64,000 bases of DNA from Lumnitzera littorea (GCA_024138015.1 JAMXBB010000003.1:36197832-36261831); one strand, 5' to 3'. Positions 1-13,007 are shown, counted from the stretch's first letter. Program-made: numbers and translations. The notes: generated by a model from the sequence alone, not told the origin.

Positions 1-940
1 ACATTTGTAATAGTAATCTGAATACAATTGTAGTTCTATTCTTCAAGTGAACTCCATGGATAGAGCTTGCATTTCTCATCTGCTTCGAACCAATTCATAG
101 AATCTTATAGTTGTGAAAATTAAAAATATTTGAGAGAGTTAGTATAGTTGTTTTATTGAATATATAAATACAAGAGCACCAAATGTTATATGATAAACTA
201 ATATTCTAGCAATTTTAATTGATTGATTCTTTATGATTATGTTTGATGATATTTGTTTATGTCCATTGTGAAATTAAACAAAGATTAAAGTAGTAGTATT
301 ATAATTTCTTATATTTCTATAATAATCTAAGAAACTCAAAGTGACAAACTTTTTACCACAACTGTGTTTTCTTTAATATCTTATTGCATTTCCATCGTAT
401 AATCGATTGTTGTAAGAATAAGGTTTTATGTTCAACATTTTTTAATGGAGTAGATGAAACAATTAATTGTATGGATTTTTCGATACGATAGTAGAAAATT
501 AATTACATTTAATAAAATTGTAGAAGAAGTTTAGATACTTGTATGTATTTGAACTTTATATTATTCAATTGCATTGTATTATTATTGAAATTTTTAATGT
601 CAACATGTGGTCATACTTTATCAATATTGACTAGTGTGATATACATTTTGATTTTTAGCGTACTAGCTTTCTATTACCAAATTACATAGAATCAGTATAT
701 GTGATATGTTAAGTTATATTTTATTTACATCTTACAAAATAAGTTATTTTGTGGAATTATGCCCTTTTACAATTTTTTTTATGTGATATCGAATGAATTT
801 TATGTTATGATCAATTATATAAAATGTATTGAGTTTGACATAAGTAACTATGTTAGAAAAGTTAAAGGTTTCTCCTCATAATTATATAAAAAGTGCGATA
901 GTTTGATTTTTTAGGCTTGAGATAGAAAAGAGTACTTGTG
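1..940. other. AT-rich intergenic DNA, no gene seen
   Basis: No reading frame of useful length and no recognisable repeat end was found here. The stretch is uniformly AT-rich with runs of T and A. Confidence 0.5.
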
Positions 941-952
941 GCTATATACCTA

Positions 953-1545
953 TGGGTATAAAGGTATATGTGTGAGGGTCATGTATGCACTGAATGACAA
1001 TCACACTACACGTGATCAAAGAGAATGATTTAAGTTACACTTATTAAATGATCAGGAGAGAAGTGTAAGGAGGTGGAGTATGCAACTCAATAAGGATACA
1101 GTGCATGTAGTAATAGCTTGAGTACAATGGCATCAAACTCCACAATCAATAAAGAACAAGGTATTATTCTTGAGATGTTTAAGTATTTGATTCTTTCAAA
1201 TAGAAGCCTAATAGCATAATGGCATTTGTGCCAATATCTCTCTTATCCAAATAAGGAAGGAAATTGGGTATTTATAAGAGCTAGCCATTGATCTCATTCA
1301 TGAGATCATGATGATGATGATCAATAGCCAAAATTGATTCCTTCCTTTAATGGACTTTAAATTAAGAAAGGTTGGTATTGGATAAGCTTATTTAATGGGT
1401 ATTACTTTAAGTCTACCATACTAAAACTCTTTTGATAATATCGAATATACACGAGCTTAATTCTCTAGGCCTTATCACCTTAGCCCAAAGAGTTAAACTC
1501 ATTTAACTAATAGACCTTAAGCCCAACATTGAATGCATCAAATAA
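953..1545 (-). repeat. Left (3') LTR of element A
   Basis: It aligns with 6089-6740 through blocks such as CTACACGTGATCAAAG against CTACACGCGACCAAAA, ATTCTTGAGATGTTTA in both, and TGGTATTGGATAAGCT in both. The left copy lacks about 60 bp that the right copy has around 6505-6560. A TATA-like TATTTATAAGAG lies at 1269-1280. The right boundary may extend to about 1680, where pyrimidine-rich TTTCCCCTAAGG would be a polypurine tract on the minus strand. Confidence 0.65.
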
Positions 1546-2534
1546 GCCTGTTAAATGACTTAGGTATGTATGCTCTATTAAATAGCTACACTGTTGTTAA
1601 ATTCATTTGAGAATCATCTTAGTATGTAAGTTAATAAAGCCTCTTAATTGTGTATCTTGCCTTCGTTAAATTGAGTTGTATGTTTCCCCTAAGGCAATAC
1701 CAAAAATAAAGCTTCTTTAAGTTATCTCTTTGTAAGCTTATTTATCTCTTCGATTCAATCCACATGGGTTATTTGTTCCATTGAGTTTAATTTTATATAC
1801 TCACTTCACATTAATATTCTCATTGGGATGGTTTCCAAGTATCAATATTGCCTTGATCTTCTTTATGTATAGGAGAATTCTTCTTATAAGGTCTTCACAC
1901 ACACATAATTGTTGAATGCCTTGAACTATGGTTACATATGTGTATCTATAGCTGACCACTTGTAGTAGTGTACTGTCTTAAGCCCTGTTTCATATAATCT
2001 TTTTTATTATTTAGTTGTAACTTTTATATCTCATTTTAAGTACAAATTATAATTGAATATGTAAAATTAATAACAATGAAGTTCATTGACTGACTTTCGC
2101 ATTCTTTTATTTCTATGGTGCTTTTGTTGCTTTTAGGAAGATTTCTTATCATAATACATTTAAGAATAATAGTTCTTCACATAATAGTAGCGTGCTAGAA
2201 GATAATGAAGTGGGGTGGTCTCAATCCCTTTAATGACTTGTAACGTCTTAAATGATAACGAGAGGCATATCTTGACTTAGTGGTAACATAACTAAGGATA
2301 ATGCAATCATTGCTAAAGAAGGCATTCACCTAGGTTAAAATGTGCTTTGTTCTTCAAGACTTCATATAGTTAGGAGCAATGATTCGACTAACAACGATAT
2401 TGGCTATTGTAGAGTAATAAGATTATTTAGTCATTTCTTCTTCTTTTTTTCCCCTTTAAAATGACATATGTATGGTAGGGATTAAAGATTCAACCTACTT
2501 ACACTAGCATTAAGTAATGTGAACATAAAACTTC

Positions 2535-2800
2535 TAAATTGACATAACTTTAAGACTACTTAGACTCTTTAATTTAAGAGGCCTCTTATAGTTAGAACTG
2601 CGAGACTATTGAGACTTAATAATCCAAGGAGTCTCTAGTAAAATAGACATAATTGCAAGACTACTTAGACTCAATTATCTAAAGAGGGTCTCTTATAGAC
2701 ATAATTGCAAGACTGCTTAGAATCGATGACTTAAGGGGGGTTTCTTATTGACATAACTATAAAGCAGCTTAGATTTGACGACCTAAGGGGCCTCTTACAT
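2535..2800. repeat. Tandem repeat of about 60-70 bp in the 3' part of element A
   Basis: Four diverged units each contain a core like GACATAATTGCAAGACT, then TTAGACTC or a variant, then TCTAAAGAGG or CCTAAGGGG, then CTCTTATA. They lie between the protease remnant and the 3' LTR of the minus-strand element, where plant Tat-type elements often carry tandem repeats. Confidence 0.6.
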
Positions 2801-3639
2801 TAGCTCACATATTGAAGCAAAACTTTGCTCTGTTGAGGTAATATTTAAACGATCCCCTTTGAGAAGTGCTCAATCACGCTTATGCAATGATAGTGACATT
2901 TGATAGCCATAATCAATAATTCTTCTTTATTAAATAAGGGAGTATTTCCCATCACTCAATTGCTTAACATAACATAACATACTAAGGTATTACTTAAGTT
3001 TTAATGTCAATATGCTAAAGTGCTCATTTATGGGATTATCTTTACTACTCCATGGCAAGAATCATTTAAAGTGACTGGACAACATAATAACCATCATGAT
3101 TGCTATAACTTGTTTTGTGCCTGGGAGGCAATGTTCCCACTAGTCCACAACATATAAGTTAAGTTCATCATCATGTGCTTAAGATACAAGGTTATAATTG
3201 GCTAGCAACAATGTGTAGACTATATGTTATTTTTGTTATCATCTTCTTTTAATCAATTGAGGGGTTTAGTTACCCTCATTCAAAGGTAAACTATTATGTG
3301 AAATTAACTTTACGTACTAAGCAAACTTTTCTGTTACTTACAATGATAATAGTAACAAAATGAAGATAAATAAGCACTCAATACATTCTCATTAGACAAT
3401 ATTACCATTAGAGAAAGAAACTTCTTTCATTAATAAGAAGTGGTCATTGTTGTGTTTATACATGAAATGAAAAGAAAACTTAGATAGAATCAATAAGGAT
3501 ACATTTTAGTTATCAGGAGATATTGCATTTTCTAGCCTATAAGGTGCTTTCTACCTTCATAAATTATCACTAGTTTGCTTCTGTGTCTTCACATCTCCAC
3601 AACAGTTGCACATCTTTTTCTTTATGAATGCTTGTATAT

Positions 3640-6039
3640 GAGCTTCTTCCCCTATAGGTAGCTATGCATTAAGAGGTTCCACTATAAGTGTCTCACTATC
3701 ATTTACATGCTCATTAAAGAAGGTTGCTTTAGCAAAATGAGATCCATTATGCGTGAATGGGTTCTTTGTCGCAAAAATGAAGATATCATTCTCATTCTAG
3801 TGACATTTCATGCATTGCTGCAATGTCAAGGGTATCAAATTATGATTATGCAACCATGTCCTTCCTATGAAGAGATGGTAAGATATTGACACGTCAATCG
3901 CATGGGACCATATAGAGTTGTCAATAAGTCCAACGTTGAAATCTACCTTAATAAGCCCTATATCTTTATGGAAGACTTATAGAAACTATTTAGCATGATT
4001 AATTGTTTTATCAAGTGTGTAGTGTTTATCATTATAGCCTTAAATGTAAATATTGACATAACATTAAGTAAACATCCATTATCAACAAATGTCCTCTTAA
4101 TAGGATGGCCATTAAGTACACTTTTCATAAATAAAGGGTGATTATAATTAGGATTCCTTATACACATGTTAGCATTAATAAATATAATTGCACTATCATT
4201 TAGTGAAACTATTCCCTCTACAAGACATCCCATGGTATGTTTCTTGTATTGACATTACACAATTCTCATCAATGCAATCGTTGCTATAAGTCAAAGATTT
4301 TCATCAAAGTCAAGTAAATCAAAGAAATTCTTAACATTAGAAGTCTTCAACAAAGCAAACATGGCATTATCATCTCTATTTTCTTTAATTTTAGGTCTTT
4401 TCACCCCTATCTTCGTACACCTTAACTAGCTGCATGTTTATTTCTTTGGTTTTTATAGGGTCATGGGTAGTAGCATTCGTAGCACCATGCCGAGTGTTAT
4501 GAGTTAGAAGTGGATTATTCCTAACATCATTTTCTTCAACAATCAATTTTCCATTCTAAACTTGTTAATTGAATATTTTCTTCAAAGACCAATTATCTTT
4601 CATAAGATAGCTATCTTATGAAATCTACAATACTTAAGGTTACCCTTTTCTTCATTTGTTGGTAAATGCTTTGCGAGTCTAATATTTCTATCACATAGTC
4701 ATTGGTTGAGTAATGCATCTACTTTTTCCATTGAGCATAGGTATGACAAAGATGGTTTAGTGCTTATAGGTTTCTTACCTCTATATTTCTTTACTCCTTC
4801 AAGATTCTCCTATTGGGTCAAAATTCACTGACATTATGTGCTTAGTAAATCTTGCATTTTCACCTCTTCGTGATGATACCAAATTGTTGGTCCTTCTTAC
4901 ATTTGCAACCAATGTCGTAAATAAGGTTGGGGAAAGATTCTCCAAATATATTGCATACTTAGTAAACATCCCTTAAATACAAGTCATGATTGACTCCTTC
5001 TCTTCACAAACGTATTGTATATCAAAGGAATGTTCCCTAAAACATTCTATATATTCCATGAATTCCTTTTTGTGCTTTTGTCGAATTCATCCCATGTTAG
5101 TAAGGGTAACCCTTTCTTTGATAAGGAAGAACTTATCTAAAAACATATTACACATGCTTCCCCATGAATTGACTGACCTTGGAGGAAGATTGAAATACTA
5201 AGTGTATGCCTTCTAGGTGAGTAACTTAGAAAATTACTTTAATTTCAAATTATCATCAAGTCCATACAACTCTAATGTTTCAATAAATTATAACAAATAC
5301 TCCTTAGTACTTTTCTTCTTGCTATTGGACAAAATGAATTTTAGGCTCATATAATCCTTGAGGTATGGTTTTACAATGATACGTTGATGGTATGAAAGCT
5401 TCAACTTCAATACCCTTATTGTAGACTTTGCCTAAATCTCTTTCAAATATACATCTAGATCTTCCTTGGTAACGAATGAACCTTACTAAGTGGACCCTCC
5501 AAACCTATTAACAACACAAGGGTAGAATTCACAAGTGTGAGTTTCACATGTGCAAGATTCATGAACTCAATGATTGTAAGATATGGAGTAATGTGTAAAG
5601 ATGAAGAGCCTCCAATCTAAATCCCTCAATTCTTGATCTCAAGTAACAAGTGTTGTGTAACCGTAGGCTTTATCATAGGAGTTTACTCTTCGTCTTCAAG
5701 AGTGATTTTCTCACTAGCAATAGAAGGGTTGAGTGATTAAGGTGCCTATAAGGTGTGTTGCTATACCATATTAGCAGGATTTAAGGGACTTACACATTGC
5801 TATATAGTTGCTAAGGTATCTAGAGTAGGTTGTGAACATCCTCATAAGTTCATTCAAAATTCAATTAGCCTCTTAAAGTTGATGGTCTACTTACATATTA
5901 TTAGGGATACTCCTTATGTACCATCTCCTTGATCTATGTCTCTAGTTGAAGGTCGAGTTGGATCGTTCATCACAATAATGGTATCCTATTCTTGATGACC
6001 ACTACCAATGAGATCTGCTAACCTTCTTCTTAGAGGCAT
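3640..6039 (-). pseudogene. Ty3-gypsy gag and protease, decayed (element A)
   Basis: Gag is the structural protein that packages the element's RNA; the protease cleaves the polyprotein. Reading on the minus strand from an ATG at 6039 gives MPLRRRLADLIGSGHQE, typical of the start of plant gypsy gag. Around 5300-5000 the translation includes YFNLPPRSVNSW, LDKFFLIKERVTLTN and the KHKKEFMEYIECFR block that match the retrotransposon gag core. Near 4640 a degenerate YCRFH segment marks the zinc-knuckle-like region. At 4160-4060 the protease-type stretch reads GHPIKRTFVDNGCLLNVMSI; the usual D-[SGT]-G is D-N-G here. It continues to LFIGRTWLHNHN (about 3830) and LTLQQCMKC. Many stops and frameshifts break it. 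Downstream to 1550 there is no recognisable polymerase. Confidence 0.7.
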
Positions 6040-6088
6040 GACCGTGTAAGTGTCAAGTTTTCCCTTCACAGTAGAGTTGCCAAAAAGG

Positions 6089-6740
6089 TGGGTGCAAGGG
6101 TATAGGCGTAAGGACCATGTAGATGCTACATGATAATCTTACTACACGCGACCAAAAGGAATGACCTATGTTGTACAAATGGAATGTATACGAGAGAACT
6201 ATAGGGAGGAGGAAGAGTAAACAATCCAAATAAGACTTTTAACATATATGGTGACAGATCGAGGAGCTTGGTAGCACCAAACTCTACAATTAATGAAGAA
6301 TGAGGTAATATTCTTGAGATGTTTAGGTGTTTGATTCTTCGAGAAGAAAATTTGATAGCACAATAGTGTTTTTGCCAAGATTTCTCCTGTTCATATGAAG
6401 TAAGAAGCGAGATATTTATAGTAGTCAACCATTGATCTCATTTATGGGATTATGATGATGATTAATAGCAAGAATTGATTACTTCCTTTAATGGATTTTA
6501 AATGGGTTCTTTTCATGAACTTCGGCCCAATAGGCCTTATTTCATGTATGAGTCAAATAGAGAAAGATTGGTATTGGATAAGCTAATCTGGCAAGTCCCA
6601 CTCAAAGCCTATCATGTCAAAATTCTCTTGATCATACTGAATATGTATGGACTTCACTCTCTAGACCCTATCACATTAACCTAAAGACTCATTAAATTAA
6701 TGGGCTTAAAGCTCAATTTCAAATTTTTTAGCCCTCTACA
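6089..6740 (-). repeat. Right (5') LTR of element A
   Basis: Counterpart of 953-1545. It lies next to the putative primer-binding site and the gag start at 6039, so it is the 5' LTR of the minus-strand element. The outer end is not exact; alignment with the left LTR fades after about 6720. Confidence 0.6.
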
Positions 6741-8332
6741 ATACCCTAAACTCTAAAATAAATAAAGTCCTAGAAAAAGTAATGTAAAAGATATGATTTA
6801 ACAATAGATTTGGTGTCTTGAATTAAATCTAACTCAATATTGAAACTCCCCTTAGTGAACTAAAAGGTCTTATAATATTGAATATTTGTGCAAAATATCT
6901 TTATGATTTCATGGTTATAAAAACAGGACGAATGTGCAAATTTTGTAGTTATTAAGTCATTGTAAGATTTTAGCCAAGAGCTTAAATGTCATTATGAAAA
7001 TTTGACTTGAGTTATCATATCATATAGTTTCATAATGAAAATATGTCGATTTGGTATTGGTTTGAGGAAAATATAAAGTGAATGTGTGTTAACTATTATT
7101 TTGCCTCTCTTTCCTAAATGGCCACATACCAGGTTTAATAAATGAACATTTCATATAGAAGTAATCCATTTTTTTAAAAAACTATAGGAGTAATTAGGTG
7201 AGCAAGCAACCATATTATATAGGGTATTTGCTTAATATCCTATTTGATCAGATAGATTTTGAATAAGTATGGTGCATTATGAGTTGGTTTTAAATAGTAA
7301 TTTTTTTTATTCTACTCCTATAGGTGTATAAATTATGTAAATTATATTAAATTAACTAAAGTATTAAGATATTACGATTATAAGTATGTAAAAGATGGAA
7401 ATTGGAGTTTAGTATTTTGATGCTACAGGGAAAAATTTAAAGTCATAGGACAGTATACAAAACAATCAGTAAGGAATGCTACTTATTATATAAGGAAGTG
7501 AAGGTGAGTAAGAAAGTGAGACTTTTTCATCTACTCTTTTAATTGAGTGGAAATAGAATTTGGATGAATCTAAAGTGATTTTGGCAATGCTTCTTGAAGA
7601 AAGCTTTGTGGTCTAGAGAGAGATTTATTGTTTCCACTTTATTTTTTTTATTATAATGCATGCTTTCAAACCACACTATTATAAAAAGGAGGAAATTGGA
7701 TCCATTAAAGTACTTTTAGGTAAAGTCATAAAATTAATGGTTGAAACTATCTAAATACTTAAAATATCTTGTGATATTATAATGACATCATTTTATTTTG
7801 TTTTTTTTAATCTCAACTATTGATTATATTGAATAACATTTTTCTTTTTTTTTTGTGAAATATGGGATAACATTTTAAAGAATAATTTTAGGAAATCTTA
7901 AAAAAGAGTAGTTTTAGATAATCCAAATCCCAAAGAAATATATATATATATATATATATGTAACACATTATTTATTGTAAAAATTTCTAGAGATATAAAC
8001 GTGCCATATACACTTCTTAACTTGGTGAGGGAAAAGAAAAATTGTTAATTGTGATTTACCACATGGAGTGATAGGAAACTTGATCTAATGAAAATGATAA
8101 TATAAGCTTCTTTTTTTTAAGTTACTATGAATCTTTAATGGAAATCTTTATGCATTATATTTCTATTAAAACGTCTGTGATGGATAGTGTTGGACACACC
8201 ATCCAATGCTAAGAACCACTTTTATGTATTATGCTCTAGTCCTTGGTTAAGGTGTCTTCTTTTGCAGCCCTTGACTAGTGAGTTCAAAGGTTACTTTATT
8301 TTTCTAGTGTTGCATTAGTTTGTTAATATACG
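6741..8332. other. AT-rich intergenic DNA
   Basis: No coding sequence was recognised. It contains a TA microsatellite at about 7937-7960 and several poly-T and poly-A runs. Confidence 0.5.
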
Positions 8333-8749
8333 TTACGATCTAAGTATATAATAGTAGTATAAATATAAATAATTAATAGATAATTATACAATTTTATAAA
8401 AGTTGGTACCTTTTGCTAAATTGTAATAGTAGTTTTAGTAGTTGTATTAATAATTATATTAGGAGGAAAAGTTAGTTACTTACAACAAACTAGTAGATTA
8501 AAATGTATTTCTATAAATAGAGTAATGCTAATGAGAATAGATAGATAAGTTTTAATCTAAGAAGTGGCTTTATGCCCTTTAAAGAGTGGTTTTCTCAAAT
8601 TAACTAAAATTAAAATTCCATTTCCATTTTCATCACATTTATTTTTTCTATCTTTTTATTGTTCCACCATTATTACACTTTATACCAACATTCACAATAT
8701 CATTCGCAATATTATTCACAATAGGATAGTGGAATTATGGGTGCTAACA
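8333..8749 (+). repeat. 5' LTR of the small element
   Basis: It matches 9543-9904 through ATTAATAGATA, AGTAGTTTTAGTAGTTGTATTAA, GAGAATAGATA and the shared terminus GGGTGCTAACA. A TATA-like CTATAAATAGAG lies at 8511-8522. Confidence 0.6.
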
Positions 8750-9542
8750 TTTAGTGCTCTTGTTGCCATGTCAAATGCTACTCATGTTGTTGTATTGGAA
8801 GAGAAGATTGATTCTCTATAAAATAGTCAACAACAACTACATGATGTGAACTAAGTTTGATCTGCTAACAACTTTCTCAGCTGTAAACTATAATAATAGA
8901 GAAACAATTGAATTAGAGTGGATTTGATTTAGAAAATTCCTTTGTATCCAAGTTAGATGCTTCAATAGAAAAAGAAAGAAGTGATAAAAGATAAAGTGAT
9001 TAACAATGAAGTAGATGTGAAGGCCAATCAAGAGGAGCACCTAGTGGCAATCAAATGTAAAAATGATCAAAAAGTAGAATATTCACTTACTTTAAAAGAT
9101 AATGTCTAGATTACACATAGAGAGGACCTTGGAATAGATGACTATAGTAGATATTTTGATCAATACAAGTTCATTAGTGATATATTCTAAAATCATTTAC
9201 TCTAGGTTTGTCTTGTTTTTTATGGAAAAGGTTGAACATGTTTGTGATGTTTGTAAGAATATTATCTAGGTGAAGGATGCATTTCTTGCACACATATGGA
9301 ACGGTTCCATGATAAAAGGCAATATGGTTAAGCAAAGGCTACATCATCATAATCATTGTAAACATTATATATAAGTCATGCAAGGCATTAAAAGGATGTG
9401 AATTTACAACTCTCAAATAAAATACGATATGGATAAGACATGGCATAAAAGACCTCCTAACGTTATAATTAGAGATTTTTAAGATTGTTCTCTTTTTATT
9501 TCAATCTTGAGACCAAGGTTGTTTTGAAAATGTGATGAAATT

Positions 9543-9904
9543 ATTATGATCCAAGTATATAGTAATAGTATAAATGTAAATAATTAATAGATACTTGTAC
9601 AATTTTACAAAAGTAGGTACCTTTTACTATATTGCAATAGTAGTTTTAGTAGTTGTATTAAGAAGGAAAGTTAGTTACTTAAAATAAATCAGTAGATTGA
9701 GATATGTTTTTATAAATAGGGTAATATCAATGAGAATAGATAAATAAGTTTCAATTCAGAAAAGTGGCCTTGTACTTTTTCGAGAGTAATTCTCTCGAAT
9801 TAACCAAAATATTCATTCCTTCATCTTTTCATTTCATTGATTCACTAGTGCTATACTATATACTAATATCCAAAATATTAGAATAGGAATTATGGGTGCT
9901 AACA
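9543..9904 (+). repeat. 3' LTR of the small element
   Basis: Direct repeat of 8333-8749, about 55 bp shorter. It ends at GGGTGCTAACA, followed by GTGTACTATAG. Confidence 0.6.
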
Positions 9905-10121
9905 GTGTACTATAGATCCTATAAATAATGTAAACAAATTTTAAGGGCCTTTATTTGAAAGATAAAATGGAGAGATCTTTAAGGAAGAAAGTTTCTTAAA
10001 ATATTAACATAACATCTAAATACTCTAAAGGTGGTCTTTAGAATTGTAAATTATTTTAATAGTTATATATCATCATGGTGATGCAATATATGTCTAATGA
10101 CATTAAAAAAATTACATTAAT

Positions 10122-10516
10122 ACAAATTGTACAAAAAAATTTACCAAAATACCAATGTTATGTCATATCTTGGCATCTTAAATATGTGACATTAGCATTT
10201 GTATATAGATGCAATATAGTATTGGTACACAAAAAGTAATATTGTAGCCCATGTACAAATATTAATGTTGCATCTTAGAGACACGATATATGACCAAATG
10301 CATTTTTAAGAATGTCGTATATATACATAAATACTAATATTATATTTTGAAGACATGACATAACATTAGCATTTCTAAAATACGATATAAATTTGGTGGT
10401 ACTTTACTATTATCGTATTTTTCAAATATGATATTCATATTATTATAGGTGTTGTATTTTAAAAGATACGATATAGGATTGGTATTTTTGTAATTTTTTT
10501 TTCATACAATTTATAG
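10122..10516. mobile_element. Palindrome-rich foldback or MITE-like element
   Basis: The left end (about 10125-10172) is an inverted copy of the right end (about 10467-10516): the reverse complement of the left, AAGATATGACATAACATTGG, pairs with AAGATACGATATAGGATTGG on the right. Both then run through a GGTATTTT..GTAA core into a T-run and the sequence ACAATTT. Between them are several imperfect inverted units built on ACTAATAT(C)GTATCTT and its complement, so the whole segment could fold into a series of hairpins. No coding capacity. A miniature inverted-repeat element is the simplest reading. Confidence 0.6.
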
Positions 10517-10539
10517 TTGTGTAATTTTATTTTTAAATA

Positions 10540-11820
10540 TTACTAGACATGTGTTTCACCCCATGAAATGGTAATAGAAAGAAAATTTGGAATTTTAATT
10601 TGTCTTAAGGGCAAGCCAGTAACTTTGTTATACAGCATATCTACTTATACCCTAATTGACTAAGTAGGATTTGGATGGTATTTAGGGTCATAAAATATCT
10701 TTCATATCACAATTTTCAGAAAGTTTCTCCCACAAGATAGTATACGAGTATGATGTCTTAAAATCCTACACTTATCCCGGAACCTATACATAAGATATAC
10801 GTGGTATAAGTTATAGGATACCATATACCAACCCTATAAAATTTATTAAGGAATACAATATATATATTAGTGAATGAAAAGGAATCTAAAACCTAAAAAT
10901 AGTAACTTTAATGGTAAATAGCAATATATTTTGTTAATTATGAAGAGTTTATATCTTTTTTTTTCTTCCTTTTCTACTTGCATTGTCATCCATTTACCAT
11001 TTAATTGTTTTGTTAATAAAGGGTGCTTTTTAACATTGTGATGTTCCATATAGTTTCTCTCTCTCTCTCTCTCTCTCTTTTACATAAGAAAATATGACTA
11101 GAATTTGCTATAAATAAAATTTGTTAATGTTGAAATTTATGAAAAATAGAAAAAATTCACAAGTAATACATAGTATTTTGTATCTTATAAATTTTATGAG
11201 ACGTATGCTTTAGGATGGCTTTAGGTGCTTTAGGATAAGTAATTGTTCCAAAAATCTAGAAATCGGTATTTATGGTGTAAAATACAAATAAAACTTTATA
11301 CCTTACCTATCTCATATTGTTTTTCTTTGTACCCACTCACTATTTTACCTTCTTAATTTCTAGTGATAATCACCAAAATGTTTGACTCGGGGATAAGATT
11401 CCACAAGCGTGAACATTTTGTTATGGAATAGCTTACAGAGATAAAAATGAGCTATAAATCAAGAATTATCATTTGATAACTTCTTTCTTTGTTTTTTTTT
11501 TTTTTTTTTTTTTGAAATCTCAATAATTAGTACCGATGAATAAATCAAGTTTCAAGAAATTATATAAAAGCTATGGATTTGTACATCCATCAAGCAGTCA
11601 ATAAAGCCTAAATAAAATCCATTATATATATAAATTCTACTTCTTGTATTTAGCCAAACTGCTTCCCACATAGAAATAGAAAGTCCTACATGTTCCAAAT
11701 GGCAGCTCGGAAGTCGCATGTAGGAGTACTTTGTATGTCACATTTTAGCAAGTTGAACAAGTGGCATGTATATAATTAACTGTTCAAAACAATATTTCGG
11801 CGTGATTCCTTTTGCCAATA
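10540..11820. repeat. Duplicated block, copy 1
   Basis: It shares long stretches in the same order with 18370-20905. Examples are GTAACTTTGTTATACAGCATATC at the start, ACCTTTTATCATTG-like text near 11030, and a well-kept 400-bp part (11420-11820) containing ATTTGATAACTTCT, TTTTGAAATCTCAATAATTAGT, CCATCAAGCAGTCAATAAAGCCTA and CTGTTCAAAACA. It includes a CT microsatellite (11056-11078) and a poly-T run near 11490. A TATA-like TATATAAAAGCT at about 11560-11571 is conserved in both copies. No coding region was recognised. Confidence 0.65.
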
Positions 11821-12656
11821 TTTTTGTACATAGGACGTTACGAACTTGCCCTACACACTTCTTATCAGAGAATTCTACTGTTACAAGTATTTATTTTTCC
11901 CTTAAAATAAATCATCTCAATTATAAGAAATAAATAAGATCCATTAATAGTAAAAATAAAATTATCAACGGTTGTTTATGGCTATCATCAACAATTTCCA
12001 TAAGGTTATAATTTGAGGTGATATACTAGAACTTATTGCAATTACTTTTGACTTCCCCTTCTTATTATAAAGAAAAAAAATTTATTAATTGTGATTGATT
12101 TCCCCTTCTTTAAATATGATTCATTTTAGGTGTTTTGGCAATGAAGTAAGTATGACAATTGATGATCTTACAGTCCATATGGATCAACATTTGTGGAATA
12201 TATCATGAGATTAGATAAATTGTGCTTGTTCTAATTCAAGTTGAAGAGTCCAACGTCATACACTTGCGTATCAAAAAATTCATGAAAGCTATCACGAATT
12301 ATCAATGAAAATCATTATGCATAATAAATCTATTAAAGTTATATATTATTATTAACCATGCCAATGGCATATCGCTCTTATGTAATTGTTTTTAGCGTAC
12401 TTTCTTCTTGTTGGTTAATGGAAATGTTTACCCTAATCTTATACCGTCGAGAAATAATTTAAAATATAATTGTATTGAATGTGCCATATTTTTAAATATT
12501 GGGTTAATGGGTTGATCGGTAGGTAGGTGGACATAAATTTCATCATTATTCTTTGGTTTCTATTTCCAATATTCATTTGTTAGGTGGTCTAGGGTCTAAC
12601 TAAGTAGATGGTCTCTTTATCAATTTCTTTAATAAATTTCTTTAATAAATGAGATA
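11821..12656. other. AT-rich intergenic DNA
   Basis: Nothing recognisable was found. It separates duplicated block copy 1 from the copia element that starts at about 12663. Confidence 0.4.
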
Positions 12657-12662
12657 ATGAGG

Positions 12663-13007
12663 TGCTATAGCAAACTCATTTGACATACTTTTTGCATCTC
12701 TCATTTATATATTCACTCAAGAATATAAATATCAAACAGAACATAAATCTTGAAGAAATTCTTTCACTCTTATGTTTATCACTTTTTTTTTTCCTCATTG
12801 TATATTAATGCGTTTACACACTCACTTGCACTTTTTTACACTTGCATCTCTTAATTTTCACATACTTTTTTAATCACAACACTACACTATTTATACATAT
12901 AGTTATTCAAGTAACTTTAACCGCCACATTCTAACCACCTTTTAACCACTATGACTACTAACTACTAACCTTATCTAGAATATGAATTATATACAACAAT
13001 TCCAACA
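12663..13007 (-). repeat. 3' LTR of copia 1
   Basis: It aligns with 17051-17433 through CATAAATCTTGAAGAAATTC/CATAAATCTTAAAGAAATAC, CACTCTTATGTTTATCACTTTT, TTTACACACT and CTAACCTTATCTAG. On the minus strand it begins TGTTGGAATTG. Confidence 0.75.

Larger units (their letters stand above)
953..6740 (-). mobile_element. Ty3-gypsy derivative with gag and protease only (element A)
   Basis: Two similar segments, starting TGGGTATAAAGG at 953 and TGGGTGCAAGGG at 6089, bracket about 4.5 kb whose minus strand carries a gag and an aspartic-protease-like region. The right copy is the 5' LTR of a minus-strand element. Next to it, on the minus strand (about 6085-6065), lies TGGCAACTCTACTGTGAAGG. This resembles the TGGCGACTC..CTGGGGA primer-binding site common in plant Tat/Ogre-type elements with C-to-T changes; the tRNA assignment is inference. 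I found no reverse transcriptase, RNase H or integrase between 1550 and 3700, so the element was probably non-autonomous, like the gag-only elements with terminal repeats described in plants. Outer LTR ends are uncertain by 100 bp or so, and no target-site duplication was identified. Confidence 0.7.
8333..9904 (+). mobile_element. Small internally deleted LTR element (TRIM/LARD-like)
   Basis: Two direct repeats, about 8333-8749 and 9543-9904, start TTA(C/T)GAT(C/T)(C/T)AAGTATAT and end GAATTATGGGTGCTAACA. They are too alike and too cleanly bounded to be chance. The roughly 790 bp between them opens just after the LTR with a gag-like start at 8769 (MSNATHVVVLEEKIDSL, then a stop). It closes at about 9480-9530 with a short ILRPRLF-like peptide resembling the end of a gypsy polyprotein. 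The middle of the element, including RT and integrase, is missing. I could not find a convincing target-site duplication. Confidence 0.65.

Noticed and set aside
7937..7960. TA microsatellite as a possible replication or regulatory signal
   Set aside because: Simple TA runs are common in this AT-rich DNA and nothing around it supports a function.
8564..8821. 85-codon plus-strand frame
   Set aside because: Most of it is LTR sequence of the small element; only the gag-like last part from 8769 is meaningful.
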